Source: Bacteroidota bacterium (GTDB taxonomy: Bacteria > Bacteroidota > Bacteroidia > Bacteroidales > VadinHA17). From it: a stretch of DNA of 15,158 bases. The stretch covers positions 1-15,158 of the forward strand of contig DUOU01000002.1 in the NCBI GenBank assembly GCA_012838685.1, written 5' to 3'. The notes beneath the pieces were generated by a model. That model searched no databases. It saw only the letters and a list, made by a program, of their open reading frames with translations, and was not told the origin of the DNA. Position 1 is the stretch's first letter, and every line of letters starts with the position of its first letter. The position numbers were made by a program, and so were the translations under genes. This document shows positions 13,401-15,158 of this stretch, piece after piece.

Positions 13401-15113
13401 ATGAGAAAAGTCACAAACCTATTCATTCTAATCCTTGTAGCTTCATTCGCTGTTAGCTGCACAGGATTGAAAAAAATGAAGAAAAATGCTGGCCTTGTCA
13501 ATTATGAGGTCACGCCAGGGGTACTGGAAGCCCATGCTAATCAGGTGCCAGTTACTATCAAAGGTACTTATCCAACCAAGTATTTCAAGAAAAAAGTAAC
13601 TTTAACGGCTATCCCTGTTCTTACATATGCCGGAGGGGAGACCCCTTACGAAAAGGTACAGGTTGTTCAGGGAGAAAAGGTTTTGGCCAATAACCAGGTT
13701 ATCAACTACACAAATGGTGGATCTTTTACCTATAACGCTACCGTTCCTTACAACGATGGAATGAGAGTTTCTGAACTTATGTTGAAGGTTACAGGGGAGG
13801 CAAAAGGCAAAACCCTGGAGTTTGATCCTATAAAACTTGCTGATGGCGTGAGGGCTGCCTCACAATTGGTTACCAATGATGCAAGACCTATGATACTGGA
13901 AGATAATTTCGTGAGAATCGTTTCTGAAAGCCAGATAGCAGATATCAAGTATCTTATCAACAGGTCAGATATCCGCAGTTCCGAGCTGAGGGGCGAAGAT
14001 GTTGCTCTTCTGAGGGAATATATCGCCGCTGTTGAAGCTGATCCGGATCGTCAATTCAAAACGGTCGTTGTCAGTTCTTATGCTTCACCTGACGGTGCGT
14101 ATGATTTCAACGAAACACTTGCCGGAAAAAGAGGCGCTACTGCCGATAAATTTATTGCATCCGAGTTTGACGGCATAACTTCGGTTCCCGCTACAAACTT
14201 CTTCCAATCAAGAACAACCGCTGAGGACTGGGAAGGTTTCCAAACGGAAGTTCAGGCCTCTTCGATACAGGACAAAGACCTTATCCTTCGTGTTCTCTCG
14301 ATGTACTCTGATCCCGAAGTTCGCGAAAGGGAGATCAAGAACATGTCGGCTGCTTATGAGGTTTTGAAGGATGATATCCTCCCAAAACTCAGAAGGTCAA
14401 AGTTCACTGTTAATGTCGACAAAATTGGCAGAAGTGATGAGGAGATACTCTCACTGGCGAGAAGTAATTTTAACGCTCTCAGTATGGAAGAGATGCTTTA
14501 TGCGGCTACTCTTACTTCCGATCTGAACGAACAGCTGAGTTTCTACCAGAAAGCGGCCACGGCCCATCCAAGAGATGTACGTTCAATCAACAACGTTGGT
14601 TGCGTTCAGTTGGAACTTGGCCAGACTGATGCGGCTCTCGCTTCGTTCGAAAAAGCTAGGACTATTGAGAGTAACGACGAGGTTAAGAACAACATAGGTT
14701 TCGTTCATATAGTAAAAGGTGACTACGCCAAGGCTGAAGAGGCGTTCAGCGCTATGACAAGATCATCGAATGAATCAAACTACGGTTTGGGTATCGTAGC
14801 TATCGTAAAAGGTGAATACGACAAGGCCGTTAACTTCTTTGGTTCGACACCTTCCTGCAATCTGGCTCTCGCTCAGATGCTCAAGGGCGATGTAAATCAG
14901 GCTAAGGTTACTCTTGATGCGATTTCCGCTCCTCCCGCTAAAGCGTCTTATCTGAAAGCTATTGTTGGAGCGCGTCTTGATAACAGGACTTACAGTCTCG
15001 ACGGTCTCCGTGCCGCTGTTGCCGGTGATACGAAATATAAAGCGTTGGCTAAAACAGAGGTTGACCTCGCAAAATACTGGAACGACGATACATTCAAGTC
15101 AATAGTTCAGTAA
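13401..15113 (+). CDS. Lipoprotein with OmpA-like and TPR domains
   Basis: This 570-aa protein has a lipoprotein signal: basic MRKV, a hydrophobic core FILILVASFA and a lipobox ending AVSC at Cys20, the predicted lipidation site. Residues 30-150 look like an all-beta region (VPVTIKGTYPTKYF, VTLTAIPVLTY). Residues about 170-340 include an OmpA-like segment, VVVSSYASPDGAYDFNETLA (222-241) followed by GKRGATADKFI (242-252), which resembles the peptidoglycan-binding fold. Residues about 375-560 hold TPR-like helical pairs such as INNVGCVQLELGQTDAALASFEKA and IVKGDYAKAEEAF. Proteins of this layout occur across Bacteroidales, but I know of no assigned function. An outer-membrane or periplasmic structural role is inferred. 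Codons look biased toward T-ending forms (GCT, GTT, CTT) compared with neighbours, suggesting strong expression. Confidence 0.8.
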   Translation: MRKVTNLFILILVASFAVSCTGLKKMKKNAGLVNYEVTPGVLEAHANQVPVTIKGTYPTKYFKKKVTLTAIPVLTYAGGETPYEKVQVVQGEKVLANNQVINYTNGGSFTYNATVPYNDGMRVSELMLKVTGEAKGKTLEFDPIKLADGVRAASQLVTNDARPMILEDNFVRIVSESQIADIKYLINRSDIRSSELRGEDVALLREYIAAVEADPDRQFKTVVVSSYASPDGAYDFNETLAGKRGATADKFIASEFDGITSVPATNFFQSRTTAEDWEGFQTEVQASSIQDKDLILRVLSMYSDPEVREREIKNMSAAYEVLKDDILPKLRRSKFTVNVDKIGRSDEEILSLARSNFNALSMEEMLYAATLTSDLNEQLSFYQKAATAHPRDVRSINNVGCVQLELGQTDAALASFEKARTIESNDEVKNNIGFVHIVKGDYAKAEEAFSAMTRSSNESNYGLGIVAIVKGEYDKAVNFFGSTPSCNLALAQMLKGDVNQAKVTLDAISAPPAKASYLKAIVGARLDNRTYSLDGLRAAVAGDTKYKALAKTEVDLAKYWNDDTFKSIVQ

Positions 15114-15138
15114 CGGGTTTATTACCTTATATTGAAAA

Positions 15139-15158
15139 GAGGCTGTCTCGAAAGGGGC
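15139..15158 (+). terminator. Left part of a probable terminator, cut by the window edge
   Basis: GTCTC (15145-15149) and GGGGC (15154-15158) can pair, with two G-U wobbles in the RNA, around a GAAA tetraloop (15150-15153). The preceding GAGGCT (15139-15144) would need AGCCTC just beyond the window to complete the stem. The hairpin lies 25 bp after the lipoprotein stop codon. The T tract, if any, is outside the window. Confidence 0.5.

Overview
The window comes from a member of the Bacteroidota, most likely the Bacteroidales. Three things point there. Almost every transcription unit is preceded by a TAnnTTTG (-7) box, the promoter class typical of this phylum. Start codons lack convincing Shine-Dalgarno sequences and sit behind short A/T-rich leaders. 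Gene content includes a DUF4199 membrane protein, a short ComEC without a metallo-beta-lactamase domain, and an OmpA/TPR lipoprotein. The genus cannot be fixed from the sequence alone. No phage, insertion sequence, CRISPR array, tRNA or rRNA was seen; this is chromosomal, mostly housekeeping DNA with the end of a surface-polysaccharide locus at its left edge.

Left region (1-2397, + strand): the 3' end of a glycosyltransferase, then hddA, hddC and gmhB. These encode three of the four enzymes that turn sedoheptulose 7-phosphate into GDP-D-glycero-alpha-D-manno-heptose. The isomerase gmhA is not in the window. On the opposite strand (2344-3884) a DUF4199 membrane protein and a polyprenol-phosphate-type glycosyltransferase form a translationally coupled pair. 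The glycosyltransferase ends inside gmhB, giving a 54-bp antisense overlap.

Middle (3885-9663): an intergenic region holds the SRP RNA gene, with a promoter pointing each way. It is followed by tsaC (threonylcarbamoyl-adenylate synthase, for tRNA t6A). tsaC runs tail to tail, 3 bp apart, into a minus-strand cluster read as comEC, trkA, trkH. That cluster covers a DNA-uptake-type membrane channel and a Trk potassium uptake system.

Right region (9664-15158, + strand): a 306-bp intergenic stretch carries the comEC and rpsO promoters and an orphan ECF-sigma-like promoter motif. Then come rpsO (S15) with its own terminator, pnp (polynucleotide phosphorylase), a terminator interleaved with the next promoter, a deoxynucleoside kinase, and a well-expressed-looking OmpA/TPR lipoprotein. 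The window ends inside the lipoprotein gene's likely terminator hairpin.

I found no clearly new multi-gene system. The most unusual points are the overlapping convergent gene ends at 2344-2397, the unexplained ECF-like promoter motif at 9762-9790, and the uncharacterised C-terminal domain of ComEC.
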